Shown: positions 18,600 through 26,780 of the stretch, in pieces
Layout: each line of letters begins with the position of its first letter
Numbering within the stretch: the first letter of the stretch is position 1
Assembly (NCBI RefSeq): GCF_002954615.1
Contig: NZ_MSCJ01000001.1
Coordinates: 1,178,001 to 1,242,000, forward strand
From: Photobacterium angustum
Lineage (GTDB): Bacteria; Pseudomonadota; Gammaproteobacteria; Enterobacterales; Vibrionaceae
Direction of reading: 5' to 3'
DNA length: 64,000 bases
Made by a program: the position numbers and the translations under genes
Notes under the pieces: model-generated
Told to the model about the DNA's origin: nothing
Databases searched by the model: none
What the model saw: only the letters and a program-made list of their open reading frames with translations

Positions 18600-19238
18600 A
18601 TGGATGCAGAATTTTGGCACTCACGCTGGGCAGAAAATCGAATTGGTTTTCACTTATCAGATGTTAACCCGTTACTGATCAAGCATTGGTCGACGTTAAA
18701 TGCACAACGTGATGATCGCGTGTTTGTCCCTATGTGTGGCAAGTCGGAAGATCTTGTGTGGTTAGCACAAAAACATAACCACGTGATTGGGGTTGAGCTG
18801 AGTGATATTGCAGTTAAAGCCTTTTTTGCAGAAAACCTGTATACACCGTTAGTGACAGGCGTTGGTCATCAACATCTTTACCAATTTGATGAAATTTCGA
18901 TTTACCAAGGTGACTACTTCACGCTAAATATCGATCCTGTTGATGTGGTTTATGATCGCGCAGCATTAATTGCAATGCCAGAAGACATGCGACAAATGTA
19001 CGTCGAAAAGCTATTGTCGTTGGTTAAAACTGGCGGTCGTATTTTGTTGGTAACGTTAGACTACCCACAAGATGAATTAGCTGGGCCTCCTTTCTCTTTG
19101 CCAAAAGCAGACGTTGAAGCATTATTTTCGGGTTGTAAAGTGACGCATCTAGAACGTGATGATGCCGATGAAAGTCATCCTCGTCGCCAACGTGGTTTAT
19201 CGCGATTTGCCGAAGAAGTATGGCTAATTGAAGTGTAA
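18600..19238 (+). CDS. tpm: thiopurine S-methyltransferase
   Basis: A 212-residue SAM-dependent methyltransferase. The N-terminal [21 protein letters not shown] and [16 protein letters not shown] segments are highly specific for bacterial TPMT, where the enzyme methylates thiopurines and also selenite/tellurite oxyanions. [14 protein letters not shown] and [17 protein letters not shown] complete the family profile. ATG 18600 is the only good start, with a weak GAAAAAG ribosome site. It is convergent with purT across a shared terminator. Confidence 0.94.
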   Translation: MDAEFWHSRWAENRIGFHLSDVNPLLIKHWSTLNAQRDDRVFVPMCGKSEDLVWLAQKHNHVIGVELSDIAVKAFFAENLYTPLVTGVGHQHLYQFDEISIYQGDYFTLNIDPVDVVYDRAALIAMPEDMRQMYVEKLLSLVKTGGRILLVTLDYPQDELAGPPFSLPKADVEALFSGCKVTHLERDDADESHPRRQRGLSRFAEEVWLIEV

Positions 19239-19265
19239 CTTGTTGTTATAAAAACAAATAAAAAT

Positions 19266-19304
19266 AAAGGCATGGTTTCTTATTAGTGGAAACCATGCCT
19301 TTTT
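19266..19304. terminator. bidirectional terminator between tpm and purT
   Basis: AAAGGCATGGTTTC / GAAACCATGCCTTT is a perfect 14-bp stem with A- and T-rich flanks, able to stop transcripts from both sides. Confidence 0.9.
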
Positions 19305-19342
19305 GCTGATAGAGAAATTGTAATATGCTGGGTTAAGCGTGA

Positions 19343-20521
19343 TTAATCGAAAATTACTTCAACATCACCAGCAGCATTAACGGCATCATTTACCGCGCTA
19401 TCAATATCTTCTCGACGTGTAAGCGCGACACCTAAACGACGACGACCATTAATTTCAGGTTTACCAAATAATCTGATTTGTGTTTGCGGACGAGAGAGTG
19501 CAGGTAACAGATTATCGAAACTGATGTTTGATGATACACCTTCTGCAAGGATCACTGCAGAAGCTGATGGGCCATATTGGGTGATGTGCTGAATGGGTAA
19601 ACCAAGGAAAGCGCGAACGTGAAGCGCAAATTCTGATAGCTCTTGTGAAATAAGCGTTACCATACCCGTATCATGTGGGCGAGGGGAGACTTCACTGAAT
19701 AACACAGTATCGCCTTTAATAAATAGCTCAACACCAAATAAACCAAAACCGCCAAGTGCGTTCACTACTTTTTCTGCTACATCCTGTGCCGCTTTTAATG
19801 CTGCTTCAGACATTTGCTGTGGCTGCCATGACTCACGGTAATCCCCATCTTCTTGACGATGACCAATAGGTGCACAGAAATGCACGCCATCAACTGCACG
19901 AACAGTTAATAAGGTGATTTCGTAATCAAAATCAACAAAGCCTTCAATGATCACACGACCCGCACCAGCACGACCGCCTTCTTGTGCGTATTGCCAAGCA
20001 GATTCAATATCAGCTTCGGTTTTAATCACACTTTGACCTTTACCTGATGAACTCATAATCGGCTTCACGACACATGGCATACCAACGCGATGTACCGCTG
20101 CTGAGAAATCATCAAATTGATCGGCGAATTCATAAGGCGATGTAGGAATCGATAAGATCTCAGCGGCTAAGCAACGAATACCTTCTCGGTTCATTGTCAG
20201 TTTCGTCGCATTAGCGGTAGGTACAACGTTAACACCTTGCTGTTCTAATTCGACAAGCGTGTCAGTGGCAATCGCTTCAATTTCAGGAACAACAAAGTCG
20301 GGTTTTTCTAGTTCAATAATGTGTTTTAACGCGTCGCCATCGAGCATATCAATCACATGGCTACGATGTGCAACTTGCATTGCAGGCGCGTTGGGGTAGC
20401 GATCCGCGGCAATCACTTCAATACCTAAACGTTGGCATTCAATCGCGACTTCTTTACCAAGCTCGCCAGAGCCTAAAAGTAAAACACGTGTTGCATTTGA
20501 ACCATTAGCTGTACCTAACAT
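19343..20521 (-). CDS. purT: formate-dependent phosphoribosylglycinamide formyltransferase 2
   Basis: A 392-residue ATP-grasp enzyme, the usual PurT length. It has [20 protein letters not shown] at the N-terminus, [11 protein letters not shown] as the ATP-grasp P-loop, [27 protein letters not shown] as the metal/ATP site, and [16 protein letters not shown] at the end. It makes formyl-GAR from GAR, formate and ATP in purine synthesis. A PurR operator lies 67 bp upstream. Monocistronic. Confidence 0.96.
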   Translation of the reverse strand: MLGTANGSNATRVLLLGSGELGKEVAIECQRLGIEVIAADRYPNAPAMQVAHRSHVIDMLDGDALKHIIELEKPDFVVPEIEAIATDTLVELEQQGVNVVPTANATKLTMNREGIRCLAAEILSIPTSPYEFADQFDDFSAAVHRVGMPCVVKPIMSSSGKGQSVIKTEADIESAWQYAQEGGRAGAGRVIIEGFVDFDYEITLLTVRAVDGVHFCAPIGHRQEDGDYRESWQPQQMSEAALKAAQDVAEKVVNALGGFGLFGVELFIKGDTVLFSEVSPRPHDTGMVTLISQELSEFALHVRAFLGLPIQHITQYGPSASAVILAEGVSSNISFDNLLPALSRPQTQIRLFGKPEINGRRRLGVALTRREDIDSAVNDAVNAAGDVEVIFD

Positions 20522-20587
20522 TATTATTCCTTACTATTTATGTTGGATAGTGTTGGTTGAGCGTGATAATACCTTGTTTTTTTATTT

Positions 20588-20603
20588 AAGCAAACGTTTG
20601 CGT
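20588..20603 (-). promoter_or_regulatory. PurR operator of purT
   Basis: AAGCAAACGTTTGCGT contains a perfect GCAAACGTTTGC palindrome, the PurR box core. Its position 67 bp before purT agrees with PurR repression known for purine genes. Confidence 0.85.
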
Positions 20604-20656
20604 CAGGGTTTAAATGGAATTTAATAGTAAATATTAGAAAGGCTCTAGATCTTATA

Positions 20657-20681
20657 ATAAAAAACCGCCAAGAAGGCGGTT
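20657..20681 (-). terminator. terminator of the DMT transporter gene
   Basis: AACCGCC / GGCGGTT stem; on the minus strand it is followed by a run of T. Confidence 0.8.
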
Positions 20682-20714
20682 AGTGAATCTTTCATACATT
20701 ACGGTGTTACTAGG

Positions 20715-21599
20715 CTATTTGCGCTTTTCCCACTGGGTGATAAAGGCCACAGAAGCAATAATAATCGCTGCGCCTAACCATAAACGACCCGGTGGTACCC
20801 AGCCAAATACAAGCCAACCACCTAACACGTTTAGTGGTAATTTTGCGTGGTCGAATGGTTGTACAAATGATGCATCAGCCACGGCATAAGCTTTAGCTAT
20901 CGCCCATTGTGCCAGTGCGGTTAACAGGCCAGCGGCAATGATTAATGTCCATGTCGTACCGCCTGTTGGCATATTAAAATCAGGCAGAGCCAGTAACAAG
21001 TTAAATGGCGTGATCAGAATAAGCAAATACATCACAACAGTGGTTGGTGATTCTGTATTAGATTGCTTTTTCACCATCAGAGAATAACCTGCCCAGAAAA
21101 CGGCAGCACCGACAGGCAATAACGTAGCAATACTAAATGAATCAGACCACGGCTCTAAAATGATCATTGCACCAATAAAGCCAGCAAGAGTTGCACACCA
21201 ACGTGCTGCGCCCACTTTCTCTTTCAGTAATACCCCTGAACCAATAGTTGCAAATAACGGTGAAGTCATAAGCAGCGCAATACCTTGCCAAATAGGAACA
21301 GGGTAGGCAAGTGCCCATAGCCAGAGTTGGATACCAATCACCGCAAGAAAGACACGGAAACAGTGTTGGAAGAATTGTTTTGTCTTTAGTGATCGGCGAA
21401 TACCCATGGTTCTCAGCCATGGCAGCATAGCCACCAGCGCAACAAAGTACTGGATCAACGCAAAAGTGGTTGAAGAGACATGGAGTTTAATACTGAGAAA
21501 TTGTGCAAGGCTGTTTACAATCGCAAAGGCAAGACCTGCGGAAAGCATCCATCCGGCACCTTGGACAGGGTTATGAACTGGGGTATGTGAATCAGACAT
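20715..21599 (-). CDS. EamA/DMT superfamily transporter
   Basis: A 294-residue inner-membrane protein with about ten hydrophobic helices arranged as two EamA repeats (first from residue 14, GWMLSAGLAFAIVNSLAQFL; second from about 155, LLPVGAAVFWAGYSLMVKK). It ends with a basic tail EKRK, typical of RhaT/EamA exporters of amino acids or metabolites. It lies between purT and cdd with terminators on both sides, so it is its own unit. The substrate is unknown. Confidence 0.85.
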   Translation of the reverse strand: MSDSHTPVHNPVQGAGWMLSAGLAFAIVNSLAQFLSIKLHVSSTTFALIQYFVALVAMLPWLRTMGIRRSLKTKQFFQHCFRVFLAVIGIQLWLWALAYPVPIWQGIALLMTSPLFATIGSGVLLKEKVGAARWCATLAGFIGAMIILEPWSDSFSIATLLPVGAAVFWAGYSLMVKKQSNTESPTTVVMYLLILITPFNLLLALPDFNMPTGGTTWTLIIAAGLLTALAQWAIAKAYAVADASFVQPFDHAKLPLNVLGGWLVFGWVPPGRLWLGAAIIIASVAFITQWEKRK

Positions 21600-21690
21600 T
21601 AAAAATTGGTTTCGTCAAAAAAGCATAGCGAGATAATACGCTTTTGTTTTTAGATAGCCAATATAACTGATTGAGTTGAATGCATTAGGC

Positions 21691-21722
21691 AATAAAAAAC
21701 CGCCTATTATGGCGGTTTTACA
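21691..21722. terminator. terminator downstream of cdd
   Basis: AAAACCGCC / GGCGGTTTT, 9-bp perfect stem with A and T runs on either side; serves cdd on the minus strand. Confidence 0.85.
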
Positions 21723-21748
21723 TCAACAAATATTGCTCGCACTAACGA

Positions 21749-22636
21749 TTAGTAAGCAACATAAGTCATTTGAATATCAGGATTTAGCGCTTCTAGTAGT
21801 GCTTGAGTGCGTGCTAATTGGCTAATTAGGCTTTCTGCGCTTTCTACTAATGCCGCTTCGACAAGTTCAGATAGCTTGTAGCCTGACATGTTCATATTAA
21901 TCAATGCAACTTGAAGCGGTGGTAAGCTTGGGTTAAATGCCGCATTTTCAGCATACATACCAACAAAAACACGACCATCTTTAGCTTTTAATGCAACACC
22001 ACTGAAGTTCTTAGAGTACGGTGCATGAGAGCGGTTGGCTGCATCACAAGCGGCAACAGCAAGCTCTGATTGCTCAGCAATCGTAATACCATTATTAATG
22101 TCGCTTAATAGCGCATCTTTAATACCAAGATCAGCAGGTCCGAAAGATTCAGGCAGGTATTGTTGCAGTGTCATTGGCTGACGTTCAGGAAGTTGAATAA
22201 CTAAATCTTGTGCCGTATTTAATTCATTCATGAACTGACGACAGTGGCCGCAAGGGCTGTAGTTAATCGTTACGTCTTTAATGCCTGTTTCACCTTTGAT
22301 CCAAGCATGGCTAATTGCAGATTGCTCAGCATGGATCGTACACGCCATACTTGCGCCTACAAATTCCATATTTGCACCGAAATATAGGCGTCCAGAAGTA
22401 CCACGAACAATAGCACCAACATAGAAATTAGAAATAGGAACAACAGCGTAAGCAGCAGCAACAGGAAGGAGAGCAAGGCGAAGATCAGTATCAGATAAAT
22501 TAGTTTGGGAAACTAACTGTTCGAATTGTTCAGGACTAATTGTTGAATCGAAATCTTTATCTTCAATAATTGGTCGTAAAGCTGATGCAAGCTCTTTAGG
22601 TAATTGACCTAATGCATCCATAACTTTTGCGTGCAT
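21749..22636 (-). CDS. cdd: cytidine deaminase
   Basis: A 295-residue two-domain cytidine/deoxycytidine deaminase of the E. coli type. The zinc site HAEQS gives His102 and Glu104; PCGHC gives Cys129 and Cys132, the same numbering as the E. coli enzyme. The inactive second domain follows (SHAPYSKNFSGVALKAKDGRVFVG). It salvages pyrimidines by converting cytidine to uridine. It follows lrgA-lrgB as in E. coli yohJ-yohK-cdd. A perfect CRP site 60 bp upstream indicates cAMP-CRP activation. Confidence 0.96.
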   Translation of the reverse strand: MHAKVMDALGQLPKELASALRPIIEDKDFDSTISPEQFEQLVSQTNLSDTDLRLALLPVAAAYAVVPISNFYVGAIVRGTSGRLYFGANMEFVGASMACTIHAEQSAISHAWIKGETGIKDVTINYSPCGHCRQFMNELNTAQDLVIQLPERQPMTLQQYLPESFGPADLGIKDALLSDINNGITIAEQSELAVAACDAANRSHAPYSKNFSGVALKAKDGRVFVGMYAENAAFNPSLPPLQVALINMNMSGYKLSELVEAALVESAESLISQLARTQALLEALNPDIQMTYVAY

Positions 22637-22696
22637 TGGGGTGTTACTCCGTATTGTTGATGGAGAAACATTCTAAGTTAATTGTCATTAATCAAG

Positions 22697-22712
22697 TGTG
22701 ATCTAAATCACA
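22697..22712 (-). promoter_or_regulatory. CRP site upstream of cdd
   Basis: TGTGA-TCTAAA-TCACA has both pentamers perfect with 6-bp spacing. cdd in E. coli is controlled by CRP with CytR, so the site is well supported. Confidence 0.85.
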
Positions 22713-22865
22713 TTAATAATGATAATGTAGTTCAGCATACATTATCGAGAGCGACCTCACACATATAAATGTAATTTTTCATGTAATAAATAGTTATCAA
22801 AACATTATGAGCTTAAAACTAATAAGAATTAGTGTTTAAGCTCATATGCATGGGGTAAGGGTAAC

Positions 22866-23549
22866 TTAGTGGAAAAACAGGTGTTCTAAAATAGGGAACA
22901 TGATAGGTGCTAATAACGTTGTCATGATCCCACAGATCACTAACGCTAATGAGCTAAATGCCCCTTCTTGGTAATCTTCTTCGACAGCTTTTGCTGTGCC
23001 TAAAGCATGAGATACCGTACCAATTGTTAAGCCTTTTGCTAACGGGTGGCAAATACGAACCAGTTTCATCACTGGGTAACCTAACACCGCGCCAAATAGA
23101 CCAACAATAATCACCATTGCTGCTGTAATCGCAGGGATCCCGCCAATTTGCTGAGAAGCTGCCATCGCAAGTGGAGTAGTAATAGATTTAGGTAAAATAC
23201 TGGCTGCAAGTTGAGCATCGGCACCCATTAAAAACGCAATGGAGGTACCAAATGTCATCGACAAGATACTACCAGCAAAACACGCACTTAAAATAGTTTT
23301 CCACTTACGCTTAATTAAAGGCAGTTGCTGATATAAAGGCAAGGCTAATGCCACAACAGCAGGGCCTAATAGATAGTTAATTATTTCGTTATCAGCAAAG
23401 TAGGTTTCATACGGCACCTGTAACCAACGCAGTGCAGCAATTAAAATAATCAGCGAAATGAGTAGTGGATTAAATAGCGGATTACGAATTTTTATCGCTA
23501 AATAGCGCATGCTGTAAAATACCACTAGCGTTGCAACTAACCAGATCAT
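22866..23549 (-). CDS. lrgB: LrgB/YohK family membrane protein
   Basis: A 227-residue protein with about seven hydrophobic segments. The block LGPAVVALALPLYQQLPLIKR, the helix around ILPKSITTPLAMAASQQIGG and the C-terminal IGTVSHALGTAKAVEEDYQEGAFSSLALVICG are hallmarks of LrgB. Family role: partner of the holin-like LrgA in murein hydrolase control; plant and bacterial relatives move glycolate, pyruvate or similar acids. The start overlaps lrgA by 4 nt, indicating coupling. Confidence 0.92.
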   Translation of the reverse strand: MIWLVATLVVFYSMRYLAIKIRNPLFNPLLISLIILIAALRWLQVPYETYFADNEIINYLLGPAVVALALPLYQQLPLIKRKWKTILSACFAGSILSMTFGTSIAFLMGADAQLAASILPKSITTPLAMAASQQIGGIPAITAAMVIIVGLFGAVLGYPVMKLVRICHPLAKGLTIGTVSHALGTAKAVEEDYQEGAFSSLALVICGIMTTLLAPIMFPILEHLFFH

Positions 23550-23890
23550 GACTCTTTTTCCTTATGGTGAAGCGCAAGGCCGATCACAAGCAATACAATT
23601 AATGTGCTGCCTAATGTGCTCGCAAAGATGATAGTTGCATTGTGCTCAATTAAACCGAGGTAGTTCATTAAGCCAACCCCAACAGGCACGAATAGCAATG
23701 CCATATGTTTGATGAGTAAATTACAGGTTTTATCGACCCATTTTGTTTTGCATATGCCAGTAACAAGGCCAAAGAACAGTAAAAACAAGCCAATAATACT
23801 GCCAGGGATCGGCAAATGAGTCAGATGTTGTATGCCTTGACCAAGTAAAAAGCAAAACATAACAATGGCAAAAGATCGAATGTAATCCAT
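23546..23890 (-). CDS. lrgA: LrgA/YohJ holin-like membrane protein
   Basis: A 114-residue protein with four hydrophobic segments (SFAIVMFCFLLGQGIQHL; PGSIIGLFLLFFGLV; HMALLFVPVGVGLMNYLGL; FASTLGSTLIVLLVIGLAL). The PGSIIG and FVPVGVGLM motifs define LrgA/CidA proteins. It probably forms a complex with LrgB, whose gene overlaps its 3' end. It lies upstream of cdd, as yohJ does in E. coli. Confidence 0.92.
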   Translation of the reverse strand: MDYIRSFAIVMFCFLLGQGIQHLTHLPIPGSIIGLFLLFFGLVTGICKTKWVDKTCNLLIKHMALLFVPVGVGLMNYLGLIEHNATIIFASTLGSTLIVLLVIGLALHHKEKES

Positions 23891-24015
23891 AGTAAAAAGG
23901 GTAATGCTAGAGAATTTGATTCATCATACAAATAAATGCGCTATTTGTCACACAAAAAAGAGCGTCATTTAGATAATTGATAAGAAAATATAGATAGTGA
24001 GATATTTATTGGTGA

Positions 24016-24537
24016 TTAATACCACAAAATTAGACCAATGAGCGCAGCGAGTGTTAAAAGAATCGTAACTTTTAGCCAAATAAAATCGATTACCACATAC
24101 TTAAACCATGCTTTATTAAATAACAATGGCTTTTTTTTAGAGGGGGTAGCATTAGGGCAAGGACGAGTAGTAAAAGGCAGTCGACGTGATGTTTTCGTCG
24201 GAAGCGGCACACGAAAGCCATAGTGAGGCACAACATGGATAGGTATCGCCATTACTCCGTTACATTGTAACTTACCTGTGAGTGATACCAGCAGTAAGTT
24301 CAAGTCATAATTGTGATCACTGGTTTCTTCAAACGCATCTAATGACGTAAATGTTTTACGGTAAAGTGAATCAGCCCCAATCACTTCACCAGCAAAGAGA
24401 CATAACACTTCCAATAACCGAGATTCCTCTCGCGTTAATAACGTTTGCGTATGGTCTTTCCATATTAATAGATGCTTTTCAGGAAAAAAATCTATGTTGT
24501 CGTAGCTATAACATTTCAATAAGGTTTGCGTTGTCAT
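24016..24537 (-). CDS. membrane-anchored winged-helix (ToxR/CadC-type) protein lacking a sensor domain
   Basis: A 173-residue protein. Residues 10-100 look like an OmpR/ToxR-type winged helix (LLTREESRLLEVLCLFAGEVI; LLLVSLTGKLQ; HVVPHYGFRVPLP). A basic linker (RRLPFTTRPCPNATPSKKK) is followed by a single C-terminal transmembrane helix (VTILLTLAALIGLILWY) that ends the protein, so there is no periplasmic sensor domain. ATG 24537 is preferred over GTG 24546 because AGG is spaced 8 nt from it. No obvious partner gene is adjacent. The target is unknown. Confidence 0.7.
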   Translation of the reverse strand: MTTQTLLKCYSYDNIDFFPEKHLLIWKDHTQTLLTREESRLLEVLCLFAGEVIGADSLYRKTFTSLDAFEETSDHNYDLNLLLVSLTGKLQCNGVMAIPIHVVPHYGFRVPLPTKTSRRLPFTTRPCPNATPSKKKPLLFNKAWFKYVVIDFIWLKVTILLTLAALIGLILWY

Positions 24538-24694
24538 AGTGCACACCTACCGTTTAATAGATCTCGAACGTAACGGTATCAATAATCGCTATTCCGTTAT
24601 TAATAAACTCAAATCAGTAAACCGCTTTATTGTTGTCTTTAATTGTTAGCGTTAATGGCGTAATCATCAAATAAATCACTACATAATAATCTTA

Positions 24695-24747
24695 AAAAAA
24701 AGAAGCCTATTCGCGACATTCAAAAAGAAAATCACGTAATAGGCTTC
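24695..24747 (-). terminator. terminator of sbcB
   Basis: GAAGCCTATT / AATAGGCTTC stem; on the minus strand a long T run follows. Confidence 0.85.
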
Positions 24748-24776
24748 ATTTATCGCTATCGTATTAATAAAAAGGT

Positions 24777-26198
24777 TTAAACCAATTTAGAAACATAGTC
24801 ATAGAGAGATTTTAAAACTTTCATCTTATTTTCGTCAGATTCATGCTCATAGGCGACAGCCTCAAAGTTTTCCATATACTTTGGCATATTCATTTCAAAG
24901 AAATCCTGACAATGATGCTTCCAGCGTACTTGCTCTTCATAACTTAACGTCATTGGGAAGTTACGGGCACGATAGCGGAATAACAACGGCTTAATACGTT
25001 TGTCATCGACATTGATTTCAAGTGAAGCTAACTGATCGGGTGCTGTTTCACGGATAATATCCATAGTCGAACGATCAGCTGTTGAAAAGAACCCATCGTA
25101 AAGCATCGCATCAACATTATCGTTGGCTGCATATTCACGTTTAACACTAAACATTTCGATTAACTTTTCACGAATTTCAGGGTGCTGCTTAATCAAGGCA
25201 AGGTTCTTTAAACATTGCTCTCTATCAATCCCTAAACGCGCGGCATCTTCAGCTTTTAATGTTTTAGCTGGAGCAAGAACAGGGCACTTATTCAAATGCA
25301 CTTCTTTAACGGGCACAGGTAATTCATCTGGCGCTAAATCAACACGCTTGGTATATAAACGCTCACGCAGTTGGTCGGCATCAAGCTCAATTAATGGGGT
25401 AGGATCAAGCGCGAGGTTCACTGTAATTACAGCGTTCTTATTATCAGGGTGCCATGCCACAGGCACAATCCAACTCGTATTGCCACAATCAGTACCAAAC
25501 ATGCCAGAGATATGCACTAACGGTGTTAAGTTAACAATATCGATTAATTCTTGTAGCTTGCGTTTGTGACGTAAATCAAACAGGTAATCAAACAACTTAG
25601 GTTGATTCGTTTTAATGATTTTTGCCAGCTCTATTGTCGCGTAAACATCGGCCATTGCATCGTGAGCATTAGCGTGTTCAATGCCATTAGCAATAGAGAG
25701 CTTTTCAAGCTTAAAGCTAGGACGATCTTCATCATCAAGCGGCCAGTTGACACCCTCTGGGCGTAATGCGTAACAAGTACGCATAATATCTAATAAATCC
25801 CAACGCGAGTTACCATTTTGCCACGCCCAACCGTATGGGTCGAAGAAGTTGCGGTATAAGGTGTAGCGCGTTACTTCATCATCAAAACGAACGTTGTTGT
25901 AACCAATGACACATGTATTGGGTTTTGACAGTTCAGCATGAATGGCTTCAATAAACTCAGGCTCTGATAAACCTTTTTCCATCGCTTCTTGCGGTGTAAT
26001 ACCCGTGATTAAACACGCTTCAGGTGACGGTAAGTAATCTGCTGGTGGTTTACAGTAAATAACGAGTGGCTCACCAATAATGTTCATGTCCATATCAGTA
26101 CGGACACCCGCAAACTGGCAAGGACGATCATTGGCAGGGCTTGCGCCAAACGTCTCGTAGTCAATCCAATAAAGTGTTGCTTGGTTCTTATCGTTCAT
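24777..26198 (-). CDS. sbcB: exodeoxyribonuclease I
   Basis: A 473-residue 3'-5' ssDNA exonuclease, full length. The DEDDh exonuclease domain starts YWIDYETFGASPANDRPCQFAG (catalytic Asp13, Glu15), continues through GYNNVRFDDEVTRYTLYRNFFDPYGW and HDAMADVYATIELAK. SH3-like and helical C-terminal domains follow. It interacts with SSB and acts in mismatch repair and recombination; in retron systems, loss of such nucleases affects msDNA, which is notable since a retron-like locus starts only 580 bp away. Confidence 0.96.
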   Translation of the reverse strand: MNDKNQATLYWIDYETFGASPANDRPCQFAGVRTDMDMNIIGEPLVIYCKPPADYLPSPEACLITGITPQEAMEKGLSEPEFIEAIHAELSKPNTCVIGYNNVRFDDEVTRYTLYRNFFDPYGWAWQNGNSRWDLLDIMRTCYALRPEGVNWPLDDEDRPSFKLEKLSIANGIEHANAHDAMADVYATIELAKIIKTNQPKLFDYLFDLRHKRKLQELIDIVNLTPLVHISGMFGTDCGNTSWIVPVAWHPDNKNAVITVNLALDPTPLIELDADQLRERLYTKRVDLAPDELPVPVKEVHLNKCPVLAPAKTLKAEDAARLGIDREQCLKNLALIKQHPEIREKLIEMFSVKREYAANDNVDAMLYDGFFSTADRSTMDIIRETAPDQLASLEINVDDKRIKPLLFRYRARNFPMTLSYEEQVRWKHHCQDFFEMNMPKYMENFEAVAYEHESDENKMKVLKSLYDYVSKLV

Positions 26199-26779
26199 AA
26201 ATCATCCATAGCCATTACGGTTGTTATTATTACTCTTTATCTAAGCAATGGCTTGTTGTTAAAACCGCTTATAAATTCAGCAGTTTATTGTATTTAAGTC
26301 GTTAAACGCTTCAGAGTAAAACCCTAAGCACGCATAACTTTAAGTATCCCGTATTTAAGGGCAAATAGGCAAGGCGAGAGGCGGATAAATTAATGGTAGT
26401 GTTGAGATATGTGGGGCGAAATTCCCATTTTTGTTTGTTATCGAACGTATTCGCGCCAGCTCATCGAATAAAGCATTACATCTGCTAATCGTTATATCCG
26501 CCGTATTAACGGTTTATAACAAACATGATTGGTTGAAAGATTAATTCGAAGGGTATGAGTTGTATACGGAAAAGCTGGATAGTTATTTGAAGTAGCTCTG
26601 CAGGTTATAAATTAATTATAAGAAGTTGTTAATTTAGTATTTCTCAATATGTTTTTTTATAATGGTGATAGTTTAAATGAAATTTATCTTGTTCATTTAA
26701 TAAGTAATGCAAAATAAATATTTATAATGAAATCCCTTTGAAATCAGTAGTTTTTGGAGTATCTTTACTGGGTGTAATT
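26199..26779. other. intergenic region at the left edge of the defence island
   Basis: About 580 bp without a gene. Composition changes from ordinary to very AT-rich near 26,530, probably the island border. The left half has interleaved inverted repeats (separate entry); the right half presumably holds the promoter for the ATPase gene. Confidence 0.5.
26380..26524. repeat. two interleaved inverted repeats upstream of the retron-like genes
   Basis: GGCGGATA (26380-26387) pairs with TATCCGCC (26495-26502), and GTTTGTTAT (26433-26441) pairs with ATAACAAAC (26516-26524). The pairs cross (A-B-A'-B'), so they cannot nest in one simple hairpin but could form a pseudoknot, or be alternative structures. 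A short CCGT-ATTA-ACGG hairpin sits between the right arms. Possible structured RNA or old element end. Confidence 0.4.
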
Positions 26780-26780
26780 C

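Noticed and set aside
25123..25569. 148-codon frame opposite sbcB
   Set aside because: Antisense shadow; no start signal or known domain.
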